From NCBI GenBank assembly GCA_964433555.1, contig CAYSRG010000005.1:46477-110476 (forward strand): a stretch of DNA of 64,000 nt, given 5' to 3'. This DNA is from Stramentimicrobium sp964433555. GTDB taxonomy: Bacteria; Atribacterota; Phoenicimicrobiia; Phoenicimicrobiales; Stramentimicrobiaceae. The translations under genes and the position numbers were made by a program. Under the pieces are notes generated by a model. It searched no databases, was not told the origin of the DNA, and worked only from the letters and a program-made list of their open reading frames with translations. Every line of letters starts with the position of its first letter. The stretch's first letter is position 1. This document shows, in pieces, positions 1-10,800 of this stretch.

Positions 1-1949
1 TCTCTGGTAATTTTATAATTATAATTATCCTTGTATTTAGTCTGACATAAAGCTTCCAGCTCCATAGCAGCTTGCCCTTCAAAATCCACCTCATCTCTTA
101 GTCCAATTAGAGAGGCCACTGCATCAAACAACCTGCCGCAGCTGGAGGTAAGAGGTGAATTAATCCTTTTATCTATCATCTGCTTCAGCAACTGAAATTC
201 TTTTTTCTCTCTTCCTTCCCCTAATATTGAGTGAATAGAATCAGCCTCTTGTCCGAAAAGGGGGTAAAGATAACTAAAAGCCATCCTCCAGGGTTGATGT
301 ATAGCCTGCTCTCCCCCGGGCATAGCAATATATTTTAGATGACCCACTCTCAAGCAATCCTTCGGTGAAACCACCAGGAATTCACCTCCCCAGATAGCAC
401 CGTCCAGACCAAAACCGGTACCATCCAAGGCTACTCCAATCACCTTTTCAGATATATGGTTTTCAGCTGTACAGCTGGCAATATGGGCATGATGATGTTG
501 AATCTTCAACAAAGGCACTCTGAATTGCTGAGATAACTCCTCAGCATAATGAGTAGAAAGATAATCAGGATGTAAATCACAGGCAATAACCTTCGGTTTA
601 AATTGAAATACCCGAATCAGACGTTTGATGGCTTCCTGATATGCCTGGAAGCTATCCCTGTTTTTCAAATCACCCAGATGCTGACTGGGAAAGGCATAAC
701 GATCACGAGTAAGACATACTGTATTCTTTTCTTCTGGACCTAAGGCCAGTATAGATTCGGTCTCCTCCGGGAGCACAATGGGGAATGGGGCATAACCTCT
801 TGACCTTCTAATAAAGATAGAATGATGAGCAGTTATCTTTAAAACAGAATCATCACAGCGATTGTAAATCTGTCGATTATGAAGAAGTAAAAAGTCAACC
901 TGCTGTACCAATTTCTGAAATGCTTCTTCATTTTGAATGATAATTGGTTCATCGCTGAAATTAGCACTGGTCATAACCAGGACCAGGCTACTCTTTTGTA
1001 ATAATAAAATATGTAAGGGGGTATAAGGTAACATAAAGCCAAGATAGGCATTGCCAGGAGCAATATCTGGTGATAAATGGCAACTTCTTTTCTTTTTTAA
1101 AAGTACGATGGGCTTCTCCTTACTCTCTAAATATTTCCGAGCCAGCTCTGATACATAACAAAAATTTGTTATTTTGGATATACTTTCAGCCATCAAAGCA
1201 AAAGGTTTTTGGTCTCTTTTCTTTATTTCTCTAATTCTGGATACGGCTTCCTTATTCTGAGCATCACAGCTCAGATGAAACCCTCCTAGTCCTTTTATTA
1301 CGCCCACTTCTCCTCCTCTCAATCTCTTTTGCGCCTCTTGGATAGGGTCCTGCGTAACAACTTTCTGGTTACCCGTATAAAGAGAAACTTGTGGGCCACA
1401 AACTGGACAGGCATTGGGTTGGGCATGATAGCGACGGTTTTCTAAATCATGATACTCGTTATAACAATCAGTACACATAACAAAATTTTTCATAGTAGTC
1501 TTATCCCTATCGTAAGGCATATCTTCAATAATAGTAAAACGGGGACCACAATTGGTACAATTAATAAAAGGGTAATGATAACGTCGGTTAGAAGGATCAT
1601 TCAGTTCTGTTATACAATCCTCACAAATAGAAATATCGGGAGGCATAAGAATAACAGGATGTCTATGGTTGGATTTGCTCTTCTTTATGACAAATTTGGA
1701 ATATCCAATAGGGGATAACCTTTCAATTCTGATATCATCAATAAGGGCTAAGGGAGGGAGATGATTTTTTAATTCTTTTAAAAATTTCCTACCATCAGAT
1801 TCCTCTCCTTCAATTTCCATTTCTACTCCCTGATTGGAGTTACAAATCCATCCATATAAATTATATTTTTTTACCAATTTATGAATAAAGGGACGAAAAC
1901 CTACTCCCTGAACAATGCCATATATAGTAAGCTTGTATCTTATTTTCAT
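1..1949 (-). CDS. hypF: Carbamoyltransferase HypF ([NiFe]-hydrogenase maturation), 3' end cut by window
   Basis: HypF makes the thiocarbamate on HypE that supplies the CN ligands of [NiFe] hydrogenases. The first 649 residues are readable by back-translation, with no internal stop. The acylphosphatase domain is at about 1-90 (GIVQGVGFRPF). Two zinc-finger repeats follow with cysteines at about 109/112/131/134 and 159/162/181/184, each spaced CX2C-X18-CX2C. Then come a YrdC-like domain and the start of the Kae1-like carbamoyltransferase domain with its HHHAH metal-binding motif. Family length is about 750 residues, so roughly 100 are missing beyond position 1. ATG at 1949 is preceded by a purine-rich GGGGAAAAG. 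It probably serves the Mbh hydrogenase encoded 16 kb upstream; other hyp genes are not in the window. Confidence 0.95.
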   Translation of the reverse strand, partial: MKIRYKLTIYGIVQGVGFRPFIHKLVKKYNLYGWICNSNQGVEMEIEGEESDGRKFLKELKNHLPPLALIDDIRIERLSPIGYSKFVIKKSKSNHRHPVILMPPDISICEDCITELNDPSNRRYHYPFINCTNCGPRFTIIEDMPYDRDKTTMKNFVMCTDCYNEYHDLENRRYHAQPNACPVCGPQVSLYTGNQKVVTQDPIQEAQKRLRGGEVGVIKGLGGFHLSCDAQNKEAVSRIREIKKRDQKPFALMAESISKITNFCYVSELARKYLESKEKPIVLLKKKRSCHLSPDIAPGNAYLGFMLPYTPLHILLLQKSSLVLVMTSANFSDEPIIIQNEEAFQKLVQQVDFLLLHNRQIYNRCDDSVLKITAHHSIFIRRSRGYAPFPIVLPEETESILALGPEEKNTVCLTRDRYAFPSQHLGDLKNRDSFQAYQEAIKRLIRVFQFKPKVIACDLHPDYLSTHYAEELSQQFRVPLLKIQHHHAHIASCTAENHISEKVIGVALDGTGFGLDGAIWGGEFLVVSPKDCLRVGHLKYIAMPGGEQAIHQPWRMAFSYLYPLFGQEADSIHSILGEGREKKEFQLLKQMIDKRINSPLTSSCGRLFDAVASLIGLRDEVDFEGQAAMELEALCQTKYKDNYNYKITR

Positions 1950-1978
1950 CTTTTCCCCGAAATATATTTAAGTACAAT

Positions 1979-2006
1979 GGTTTTTGGTTAAAGGTTTTTG
2001 GTTAAA
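1979..2006. repeat. Exact tandem duplication of a 14-bp unit
   Basis: The unit ggtttttggttaaa occurs twice in immediate succession between hypF and the next gene. The remainder of the 192-bp gap is A+T-rich. No function is apparent. Confidence 0.6.
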
Positions 2007-2141
2007 ATAGTTAGCATTTAATATTTTTTGTCTTTGATACCCATTATTACTTTTAGTTCTATTTTATTAAATATTAAAATCTGATACTATATTTTTCTTA
2101 CACTATACATTATACGATATGAAGTTGATTAAAGAATGGCA

Positions 2142-2579
2142 TTAAGCCTTATTATTATGTTGATAATCAGAGAAAAATCTTCTGGCAATTACATAGGCAG
2201 CAAAATCGTCATAAGGCCGAGGAGGTATGCGAAGAGAAATAGGAATAAGTTTTAACCAGCCGGTTGGCGGATTATATTCAAAGAAATATCTCCTTGCTAA
2301 TCTGGTAGTATCTTCTTCTGTTATTACAGTGATAAATAACTCCGGAAAATTTTTCTTGATAACTGCAATAATATTTTCTGAATTTGTTCCACTTCCCACT
2401 ACTATGCTTTTAATCTGGTATTTCCCTAAATAATTTTTTACCCGGCCCATCAATCCCTCATTGTTTACAACCTCACCTGCTACATATCTTAATTTGTAAT
2501 CCACCAGTGCTATACCGCACTTTTTTCTACCTGGATCAATGGATAGTATGAATTTATTCACTTTTAATCCCTTTATCAA
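2142..2579 (-). CDS. YqgF/RuvC-like RNase H-fold protein
   Basis: This 145-residue protein starts with a RuvC/YqgF-type first strand, FILSIDPGRKKCGIAL (about 10-25), which carries the catalytic Asp. A central VVGSGTNS loop and a C-terminal PYDDFAAYVIARRF segment supply further acidic residues expected of an RNase H fold. YqgF/RuvX relatives are Holliday-junction-like nucleases or pre-16S rRNA processing nucleases. This one is divergent and could have another nucleic-acid role. It lies between hypF and fdhD, 47 bp after fdhD, so it may simply be carried on the same transcript. The fold assignment is fairly sure, the exact substrate is not. Confidence 0.7.
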   Translation of the reverse strand: MIKGLKVNKFILSIDPGRKKCGIALVDYKLRYVAGEVVNNEGLMGRVKNYLGKYQIKSIVVGSGTNSENIIAVIKKNFPELFITVITEEDTTRLARRYFFEYNPPTGWLKLIPISLRIPPRPYDDFAAYVIARRFFSDYQHNNKA

Positions 2580-2626
2580 TTCATTGTACTGTTTACCAAC
2601 AGCATAGATAAATCTTCAAACTGACC

Positions 2627-3397
2627 TTAATTATTAATTCGTTCAGGATAGGTATAAATATTCATTCTTTCCCCACGAGCAAATCCAATAAGAGTGACTC
2701 CTTGCTTATCCGCCAGTTGAATAGCATAATCAGTAGGAGCAGATCGGGAAATAACAATAGGAATATTTCCCTTTATAATTTTCTGCATAATTCCAGAAGT
2801 AATACGACAGGAAGTTAAAATTATCTTATCATCTGTATTAATATTCTTTAAGAGAGCCTCTCCTAAAATTCTGTCTATTGTATTATAACGGCTTATATCT
2901 TCGCAAAATAGAACAATACAACCATTATGATCAGCCAAACCACAACTATGTACGCCGCCACTTAACTTAAAAAATTCAGCTTTTTCCTGCATAAGAGTGA
3001 TGAGCAAATAAATAGTGCTGATATTGAGTTTGCTACTATTATCAACAGAAAGGGGTTCTCTTTTTCCTGATACTGTCTGCTTAATTTGATTAATAAGATT
3101 AGCACTGTATATTTTATCCGGCAAAAATAAAGAATTATTAATCTGGAAATATATTCCTTTCTTTCCTGTTTTAGTTGAAATTATTTCACGCTTATCCTTC
3201 ACAATGCCTGCACTGTATAGAAATCCTGTTGCTAAATATTTCAAATTACCCGGACTGCAATTTAAGGTAACAATGTATTTCTGATTAACATAAACATTTA
3301 AAGTTTCCTCTTTAGCTACTAAATCAATAACCTTATTTCTCTCATATTTGTTAACCTGGATTATTTCAGTTTCAGCACCCTTATTATTTGTTAACAT
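2627..3397 (-). CDS. fdhD: Formate dehydrogenase accessory sulfurtransferase FdhD, cysteine motif altered
   Basis: FdhD transfers sulfur from IscS/NifS to the molybdenum/tungsten bis-MGD cofactor of formate dehydrogenase. Family signatures are clear: LNCSPGN (about 46-51), SGGVHSCGLAD (146-156), EDISRYNTIDRILG (166-179) and SRSAPTDYAIQLADKQG towards the C-terminus. The length (256) is normal. Unusually, the segment before SGGVH, which usually carries CxxC or CGGG, reads TVSGKREPL with no cysteine. Cysteines instead occur at about 152 (HSCGL) and 197 (LTSCRIT). The gene overlaps mobA by 14 nt, so the two cofactor genes are translationally coupled and serve the formate dehydrogenase just upstream. 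Confidence 0.9.
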   Translation of the reverse strand: MLTNNKGAETEIIQVNKYERNKVIDLVAKEETLNVYVNQKYIVTLNCSPGNLKYLATGFLYSAGIVKDKREIISTKTGKKGIYFQINNSLFLPDKIYSANLINQIKQTVSGKREPLSVDNSSKLNISTIYLLITLMQEKAEFFKLSGGVHSCGLADHNGCIVLFCEDISRYNTIDRILGEALLKNINTDDKIILTSCRITSGIMQKIIKGNIPIVISRSAPTDYAIQLADKQGVTLIGFARGERMNIYTYPERINN

Positions 3398-4043
3398 TCT
3401 TTTTTCTCCGGTCTATTTCCAATTTCTCTGCTTCAATAAAATCACCTTGAAAGTTAATATTAAAAAAAGAATGTAATTCTGGATCACATCTTCTGATTTC
3501 CATTTCGGTAATCCGGCGAATTTTTAAAAAGGGAAAAATATCTCTTATCGCCAGTGTACCCTTTTTTAGATTCTGTTTAATTATTTTCAGGCAATTTTTA
3601 CTATAAATGGCACATAAAGGTTCGAATAATTCCTTGCCATGAGTGGGAATTACTATATCATAACCTTCCATATTTTCTATCATATATTCCACCAATCTTT
3701 TCTCAATAAAGGGCATATCATATCCTATAACTAGATTATAAAATGTTTTGGAATATTGTAAACCTGAAAAAATCCCTCCTAATGGCCCTTTTTGGGGGTA
3801 GATATCCTCTACAGTTAACTTATATTGGGGAAATCTATCTCTGGGTCCCACAATAATAATATCTTGCTCAGTAATTCCTTCTAGAGAAAGAATATTTAAA
3901 ATAACTCGCTTTATAAGGATGGTACCCCTAAATTTTAGATAGCCTTTATCTTTACCTAAACCTATTCTACTGCTTCTACCGCCTGCTAATACTATAACTG
4001 AAATAGCAGTATATTTTTTCTCTGTATCCATTATTATACTCAC
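3384..4043 (-). CDS. mobA: Molybdenum cofactor guanylyltransferase MobA
   Basis: MobA attaches GMP to molybdopterin, giving the bis-MGD cofactor needed by formate dehydrogenase. The nucleotide-binding signature LAGGRSSRIGLGKDKG is at about 19-34, followed by the GPLGGIFSGL and GYDMPFIEKRLVEYM motifs, the latter with the metal-binding Asp. Length is 219 residues, close to the family norm. A second ATG at codon 5 could also be the start. It lies between focA (with a terminator hairpin in the gap) and fdhD, which it overlaps. Context supports a dedicated role in formate dehydrogenase cofactor assembly. Confidence 0.92.
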   Translation of the reverse strand: MSIIMDTEKKYTAISVIVLAGGRSSRIGLGKDKGYLKFRGTILIKRVILNILSLEGITEQDIIIVGPRDRFPQYKLTVEDIYPQKGPLGGIFSGLQYSKTFYNLVIGYDMPFIEKRLVEYMIENMEGYDIVIPTHGKELFEPLCAIYSKNCLKIIKQNLKKGTLAIRDIFPFLKIRRITEMEIRRCDPELHSFFNINFQGDFIEAEKLEIDRRKKNVNK

Positions 4044-4100
4044 TAATCTAAATCAATAATAAGGAATAAAATCAGCATGAGTGCATATTATAACTAAGTT

Positions 4101-4135
4101 AAAAAGGGCTATACCTATTCTTACCAGTATAGCCC
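4101..4135 (-). terminator. Intrinsic terminator after focA
   Basis: A perfect 9-bp stem (gggctatac at 4106-4114 with gtatagccc at 4127-4135) and a 12-nt loop is followed on the minus strand by TTTTTAA. It lies 41 bp past the focA stop and should end or attenuate the fdh transcript before mobA-fdhD. Confidence 0.85.
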
Positions 4136-4175
4136 TGAATTCATTTAATTATTTCTGTTCTATATGTTTTATATG

Positions 4176-5048
4176 TTATTTATTCTCTCTTAAATAAACA
4201 TACCAATATATAGTAGCTACAAAGAAAGCTCCGCCAATTATATTGCCTATAGTTACTGGTAATAAATTATTAAATAAAAAACTCCCCCAATTCAATCGGC
4301 TAAGCTGATCCGTTAATCCTGCTGCTGCTACTACTGAAGTATTGTTTTTTAGCATAATACCCATAGGTACAAAATACATATTGGCAATACTATGCTCAAA
4401 ACCACTGGCTACAAAAGCCATAATGGGGAAATAGATACCAAGAATTTTACCAGGAACATCCTTAGCTGCTACTGCCATCCATACTGCCAGACATACCAGC
4501 CAGTTACAGAGAATTCCTCGTGCTATGGCTGCACTCCAGGTTAGATTAACCTTACCATTGGCTATGGCCAAAGCCTTTGCCCCTACAGCAAAATTTCCGG
4601 TCTGCCAGAGCTGAGCATTATACATTAGCCATACTACCAGAAGAGAACCAATAAAGTTTGCTATATATACCCAGACCCAGCTGTTTAACAATTTTCCTAC
4701 TGAAACATTCTTGTTTAAAGTGCCCACCACTATTAAATTATTTCCGGTAAATAATTCTGCCCCGGCAATAACAACCAGCATAAGACCAACTGAAAAGACA
4801 CTACCAAATAGAAATTTGGTAATCCCATCACCTACATATTTTACTGCATCATAAGTAACCATAGTAGCCAGTTGCGCACCAAAACTGATATAAGCACCAG
4901 CTAGAATACCCAAGATAATCATTTTACTCCATGATAGACCAGCCTTGTTCTTACCAATAGTGCAAAAAGCATTAGCAATTGCACCTGGTGGGTTACATGG
5001 TGTTGTTACATCTTGCACTGATTGAATTTTATCTTTCTCTGTACTCAA
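4176..5048 (-). CDS. focA: Formate/nitrite channel family protein, probably formate (FocA-like)
   Basis: This 290-residue membrane protein of the FNT family shows six hydrophobic segments and typical motifs: GAYISFGAQLAT (first helix), GAELFTGNN (about 96-104), NWLVCLAVWMA, and FEHSIANMYFVPMG near residue 220. FNT channels conduct formate, nitrite or hydrosulfide as pentamers. The gene starts 33 bp after the formate dehydrogenase stop and is followed by a terminator, so formate is the likely substrate. Direction (uptake or export) cannot be read from sequence. A soluble N-terminal tail of about 35 residues precedes the first helix. Confidence 0.93.
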   Translation of the reverse strand: MSTEKDKIQSVQDVTTPCNPPGAIANAFCTIGKNKAGLSWSKMIILGILAGAYISFGAQLATMVTYDAVKYVGDGITKFLFGSVFSVGLMLVVIAGAELFTGNNLIVVGTLNKNVSVGKLLNSWVWVYIANFIGSLLVVWLMYNAQLWQTGNFAVGAKALAIANGKVNLTWSAAIARGILCNWLVCLAVWMAVAAKDVPGKILGIYFPIMAFVASGFEHSIANMYFVPMGIMLKNNTSVVAAAGLTDQLSRLNWGSFLFNNLLPVTIGNIIGGAFFVATIYWYVYLRENK

Positions 5049-5081
5049 CTTAGTATCCTCCTTTTTTGATAATATTTATTT

Positions 5082-7856
5082 TCAGGATATCTTTTTAATC
5101 TTAACAGCACACACTTTATATTCTGGTATCTTAGAAACTGGATCAAGGGCTGCAATGGTTAATAAATTAGCAGCAGCTTCATGGAAATGGAAACTCATGA
5201 ATACTACACCATTATCAGATTTTTCAGTAACCTTAGCCTTTGCCTGAATCTTTCCTCTTCGAGAGGCAACTTCAACCATTTCACCATCTTTTATACTCAA
5301 TTGGCTGGCATCCTGAGGACTAATCTCAACTAATGCTTCTTTATATACTTCGCTTAGACCCTTAGATTTTCGGGTAACTGTACCGGTATGGAAGTGATAT
5401 AATACTCTTCCAGTAGTAAAGATTAAAGGATATTCTTCATCAGGAAGTTCGGCAGCCTCTCTAAATTCAACTGGGAAGAATTTTCCCTTTCCTCTAGTAA
5501 ACTTATCCTCATGCAGGAACCTTGTCCCAGGATGGTTGGCATCTGGACAAGGCCATTGTAAACTTCCCTTTTCCAATCTTGGGTAGAGTATCCCTCTATA
5601 AATTGGAGTGAGTTGAGCAATTTCTTCCATAATTTCAGCAGGGCTATTGTAGCTCATATTATTATATCCCATTTTCTGGGCTAGTTCACAGATTATCTGC
5701 CATTCCGGTTTTGATTCCCCTATGGGTTCAATAGCTTTATGGAATCTTTGTACTCTTCTCTCAGTATTAGTAATAGTGCCATCTTTCTCAGCAAAACTAG
5801 CACCGGGTAATACTACATCAGCTATTTCAGCTGTTTCAGTCATAAACATATCTGATACGACTAAAAAATCAACTTTCTTTAAAGCTTCACGGGCATGGTT
5901 TAAATCAGGATCTGACATAGCTGGATTTTCTGCCATGACCAATATCCCTCTAACTTTGCCTTCATAAGCAGCGTTGAGTATTTCAACAACTGTCAATCCA
6001 ACCTTGTTAGATAAATCTGCCTGCCAGGCTTTAGAAAACTTCTCTTGAACTGCGGGATCCACTACGGCCTGATAACCGGAATACACATTGGGCAAAGCTC
6101 CCATATCACAAGCACCCTGAACATTGCTTTGTCCCCTTAAGGGATTTACTCCTGAACTCTCCTTCCCTATATTACCAGTTAACATCGCTATATTGGCAGT
6201 TGAAAGAACATTATCAGTGCCGCTAGTATGTTGGGTAATCCCCATGGAATAAATTAAAGAAGTATTAGGACCTTTAGCATAAATTCTTGCTGCTTTTCTA
6301 ATATCTTCAGCAGGTACTCCGGTAATCTTCGCTACTATTTCTGGATTATACTTAAGAACCACTTCCTTCATTTTTTCATAATCTTCGGTTCTTTCTTTAA
6401 TAAATTCCTTATCTTCCAATCCCTCAGTAATTATGACATTCATCAAACCATTAAATAGAGCTACATCTGTTCCTGGTCTATGCCTTAACCAGAGAGTAGC
6501 ATATTTAGCTAATTCTATTTCTCTAGGATCAGCTAAAATTAATTTTGCTCCATTTTTAGTTACCGCTTTTTTTATTTCCAGAGCAATGATAGGATGGTTC
6601 TCAGTAGTGTTGGAACCAGTTAAATAGATAACCGAGGCATGGGCAATTTCCTTAATAGAATTAGTCATGGCACCACTGCCAAAGGATTGAGCCAAGCCAG
6701 CAACGGTGGCTGAATGGCAAAGTCGGGCACAATGGTCAACATTATTGGTTCCCAGGACTGCCCTGGCAAATTTCATTAGTAGATAGTTTTCTTCATTAGT
6801 ACATTTGGCTGAAGAAAGAACCGCTAAGCTATCTTGTCCGCTTTCTTTTTTAATCTCTTGAAATTTATCACTGATTAACTGCAGTGCTTCATCCCAGGAA
6901 GCTGGTTCTAATTTACCATTTTTCCTGATTAAGGGAGTTTTTAAGCGATCTTCTCTATGAATATAATCATTTCCAAAACGCCCTTTCACACAGAGATTAA
7001 TGCCATTTACAACACTATCAGGATTGGAAGTAACCTTAACTACCTTGCCATCTTTAATATTCAGGTCAAATCCGCATCCGCATCCGCAGTAATTACAGGT
7101 AGTATGAACTTTTTCAAATTCCCAGGCTCTTCCTTTTCCTATAGCTGCCTTATCAGTTAATGCTCCAACAGGGCATACAGCAACGCACTGTCCACAAGAA
7201 ACACAATTAGAATAATCGGGATTTTCTTCTGAACCAATAGTAATTTTTGTTTCATGTCCTAATTTATTGCCCAATCCGGCAATGACTTCTGTTTTTGTAC
7301 CACGATATCCAAATCCAATAGCTCTTGATTGCTGAATCTCGTTACATATCTCTACACATCTTCGACAAAGAATGCATTTATTCAAATCTCTTAAAATAAA
7401 AGGATTGCTTTCATCGATAGGAAGATTTCTTTCACTTCTGCCAAAACCGGATTCTTTAATCCCCATTTCATAAGCTAAGTCCTGCAAATCACATTCACCA
7501 TTCTTCTCACAGGTCATGCAATCCAGGGGATGCGTAGTTAATAATAATTCTAATACAGCTCGGCGAGCGTTTATTACTCTTTCACTATGAGTATATACAA
7601 CCATACCTTCCTGTACCGGATATACGCATGAGGCAACCAGACAGGGATGACCTTTAACCTCTACCACACATATACGACAGGAGCCTGGATAATGATTGAT
7701 TTCTGGCATAGCACATAATGTGGGAATTATTATGCCTGCCTTAGTTGCTGCATCCAGGATTGTTGAATCAGGATCTGCCATAATTTTTTTGTCATTTATC
7801 GTTACCTGTACCAACGGCATCGCTATTTTTTCCTTTTTTACTCCTGTATCTTTCAT
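5082..7856 (-). CDS. fdhA: NuoG-like formate dehydrogenase catalytic subunit (cysteine type)
   Basis: This 924-residue subunit oxidises formate to CO2, or reduces CO2, at a bis-MGD Mo/W centre. An N-terminal [2Fe-2S] domain (Cys 48/60/63/77) is followed by a NuoG-type His-Cys3 cluster (H109, C113, C116, C122) and two [4Fe-4S] ferredoxin clusters (161/164/167/171 and 218/221/224/228). The molybdopterin oxidoreductase domain has its own cluster (254/257/261/289). The active-site motif DHCARLCHS has Cys380 encoded by TGC, not selenocysteine. ATG at 7856 is listed, but ATG at 7820 (MPLVQVT) sits closer to an AAGGA and matches homologue N-termini. It is co-directional with, and 31 bp from, the NuoF-GltD fusion, suggesting a soluble multi-subunit complex with NuoE/HndB. 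Confidence 0.93.
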   Translation of the reverse strand: MKDTGVKKEKIAMPLVQVTINDKKIMADPDSTILDAATKAGIIIPTLCAMPEINHYPGSCRICVVEVKGHPCLVASCVYPVQEGMVVYTHSERVINARRAVLELLLTTHPLDCMTCEKNGECDLQDLAYEMGIKESGFGRSERNLPIDESNPFILRDLNKCILCRRCVEICNEIQQSRAIGFGYRGTKTEVIAGLGNKLGHETKITIGSEENPDYSNCVSCGQCVAVCPVGALTDKAAIGKGRAWEFEKVHTTCNYCGCGCGFDLNIKDGKVVKVTSNPDSVVNGINLCVKGRFGNDYIHREDRLKTPLIRKNGKLEPASWDEALQLISDKFQEIKKESGQDSLAVLSSAKCTNEENYLLMKFARAVLGTNNVDHCARLCHSATVAGLAQSFGSGAMTNSIKEIAHASVIYLTGSNTTENHPIIALEIKKAVTKNGAKLILADPREIELAKYATLWLRHRPGTDVALFNGLMNVIITEGLEDKEFIKERTEDYEKMKEVVLKYNPEIVAKITGVPAEDIRKAARIYAKGPNTSLIYSMGITQHTSGTDNVLSTANIAMLTGNIGKESSGVNPLRGQSNVQGACDMGALPNVYSGYQAVVDPAVQEKFSKAWQADLSNKVGLTVVEILNAAYEGKVRGILVMAENPAMSDPDLNHAREALKKVDFLVVSDMFMTETAEIADVVLPGASFAEKDGTITNTERRVQRFHKAIEPIGESKPEWQIICELAQKMGYNNMSYNSPAEIMEEIAQLTPIYRGILYPRLEKGSLQWPCPDANHPGTRFLHEDKFTRGKGKFFPVEFREAAELPDEEYPLIFTTGRVLYHFHTGTVTRKSKGLSEVYKEALVEISPQDASQLSIKDGEMVEVASRRGKIQAKAKVTEKSDNGVVFMSFHFHEAAANLLTIAALDPVSKIPEYKVCAVKIKKIS

Positions 7857-7887
7857 TTTAATTTTATTTCAATCCTTTCTTTCAATA

Positions 7888-10800
7888 TTAGTCCTCTCGA
7901 TATTCACAACGTAAGCACCTGCTGCTTTCTCGACAGGTTATCTCTTTATTCCATGTTTTCTCTACCTCGTTATGAACTCCTCTATCTTGAATCGGAAGGA
8001 GATGGACTTGAGAACGTGCATAATCTACTGGATCTGCTTCGGGATCAAAATCTACGTTAATTGGATCTTTTATTCTCCAGGGATAAGCTCTTTTCTTACC
8101 AGTTAAATAAAAATCAATAGCTTCAGCAGCATTCTGTGCTTCTCCTATTGCCTCAACTACAGTAGCAGGACCTAATGCCACATCACCACCGGCAAAAACA
8201 TCTTGTATTTTGGTTACTCCTTTTTCAGTGGGAATAGTTTGATCGCGATTAATAATAATTTCTTCATTATGGAATAAATCTGAAATAGCAGGTTTTTGTC
8301 CAATAGATAAGATTAAACAATCGACTTTCTTGATAAAAGTAGATTCTTTAATTTCAATGGGTCTACGCCGACCAGAAGCATCATAATTGCCTAATTTCAT
8401 ATTCACTAACTCTACTTCCAGGGAATCTTTGTTTGATTTCACTGACTTTATATTTTGTAGTAAAGAAATATTTATACCTTCTCTTTCAGCTTCATTAACT
8501 TCAGCTTCATCAGCAGGCATTTCTTCTCTGGTTCTTCGATAAACAATGGTAACCTTTGCTCCAAGCCTTTTAGCAGTTCTAGCGGCATCAATGGCAGAAT
8601 TACCACCACCAATTACTATTACCTCTTTGCCAATATCAAGCTTTTCCTTTCTATTAAACTTAGATAAGAATTCCAAACCGCTAAAAATCCTGGAATCGTC
8701 TAGGTTGTCCATCTCAGGCATAATGCAGTCCCAGGCACCAGCAGAAATATAGAATGCCTGGTAACCTTCTTTTCTCAGCTGATCTAAAGTTATATCCTCT
8801 CCAATCCTGGTATTTGTTCGTATCTTAACTCCATAATCTACCAGGGCTTGGATCTCTTTTTCCACAATATTCTTTGGTAAACGATAAGATGGGATAGCAT
8901 AGGTTAACATTCCACCTGCTTTGGGCTGTGCTTCAAATACTGTTGTTTCATATCCTAACATAGTTAGAAAATAAGCATTGGAAAGTCCAGAAGGACCGCC
9001 ACCGATAATGGCAACTTTTTTACCATTTTTATTATTTTTTTCTGGGAAACAATCCAGATAATTATCAACCTGATCGGCCATAAATCGTTTAACAGCACGA
9101 ATATTTATGGCATCATCGATATCCTTTCTTCGACATCTGGATTCACAGAAAGCAGGGCACACTCTTCCGCATACCGCTGGAAAAGGATTTGTTCTTAAGT
9201 GTGCCTGCATTGCTTTTTTATATTGACCCTCTTTGGTATAAGCCAGATATGCCGGTACATTAACTGAAGCAGGACAGGAATTATTACAAGGTGCATATAC
9301 TAATTCTGCACATACTCCTGCTCTACATTTCTTATCTCTAATATGCTCGATATACTCATGCCTGAAGTATCTTAATGTGGATAAAATCGGATTGGGGGCA
9401 GTTTGCCCTAATCCACAAAGAGCTGTATCTTTAATTCGATAAGATAATTCTTCCAGCGTATCTAAATCTTCCATCTTGCCTTTACCTTCACAAATCCTGG
9501 TCAATATCTCCAGCATCACCCTGGTACCTTCACGACAAGGAGTGCATTTACCACAAGATTCATCCTGAATAAACTCCATGAAATAACGGGCTATATCGAC
9601 CATACAGGTATCTTCATCCATTACTATCAATCCACCTGAGCCCATAATGGCACCCAGTTCTTTTAATGTTTCATAATCAACTATGGTATTTAGATGTTGT
9701 GCCGGAATGCAACCACCAGACGGACCGCCAATTTGAACAGCTTTAAATTTTTTATTTCCCGGAATCCCTCCACCGATATTATAAACAATTTCACCTAGGG
9801 TAATACCTATAGGAACTTCGATTAAACCGGTATTGTTAATATTTCCAGCCAGAGCAAATATCTTAGTTCCTTTACTCTTTTCAGTTCCAACAGAAGCAAA
9901 ATTTTCAGCTCCATATAAAATTATATAAGGTATATTAGCCAATGTTTCTACATTATTTAAAACAGTAGGGGATTCAAATAATCCTTTATTAGCAGGGAAG
10001 GGGGGTCTTGGCCTGGGTTCTCCCCTCTTGCCTTCAATAGAGCGCATTAAAGCAGTTTCCTCACCACAAACAAATGCTCCTGCACCCATTCTAATTTCTA
10101 CATCAAAATCAAAACCAGTCCCCAGGATATTCTTGCCCAGTAGCTGATGGTTCCTCATCTCTTTGATGGCAATTTTTAGCCTTTCAATAGCTAAGGGATA
10201 TTCAGCCCGCACATAAATATATCCCTGGTTAGCTCCAATAGCATAACCGCCAATCATCATAGCTTCTAATACACTATAGGAGTCTCCTTCCAGCATACTA
10301 CGATCCATAAATGCACCGGGATCACCTTCGTCTGCATTACATAAAATATATTTTTGTTTACCAGAAGCTCTTGCCGCAAATTCCCACTTCAATCCAGTTG
10401 GAAAACCGGCACCGCCTCTACCTCTCAACCCGGATTTTTTAATCTCATCAATTACTTGCTGGGGAGTCATCTCTGTCAAAGCCTTCCCCAAAGCCATAAA
10501 ACCATCGGCACCGATATAATCATCAATGGTATTAACATCAATAATTCCACAGTTTCGGCGAGCAATTTTTCTCTGTAATTTAAAGAAATCAATATCTTCT
10601 ATCATAGCTACTAATTCTTCTGTTTTTGGCTTTTTATAAAAAAGCCGCTGCACTACTCTGCCTTTTAAGATATGTTCCTGTACAATTTCCCGGGCATCCT
10701 CTGGTTTTAATTGTTGATAAAACACTCCATCAGGATAAACAACCATAATGGGTCCCAGTTCACATATACCCATACATCCAGTGGTAATAATTTCTACCTC

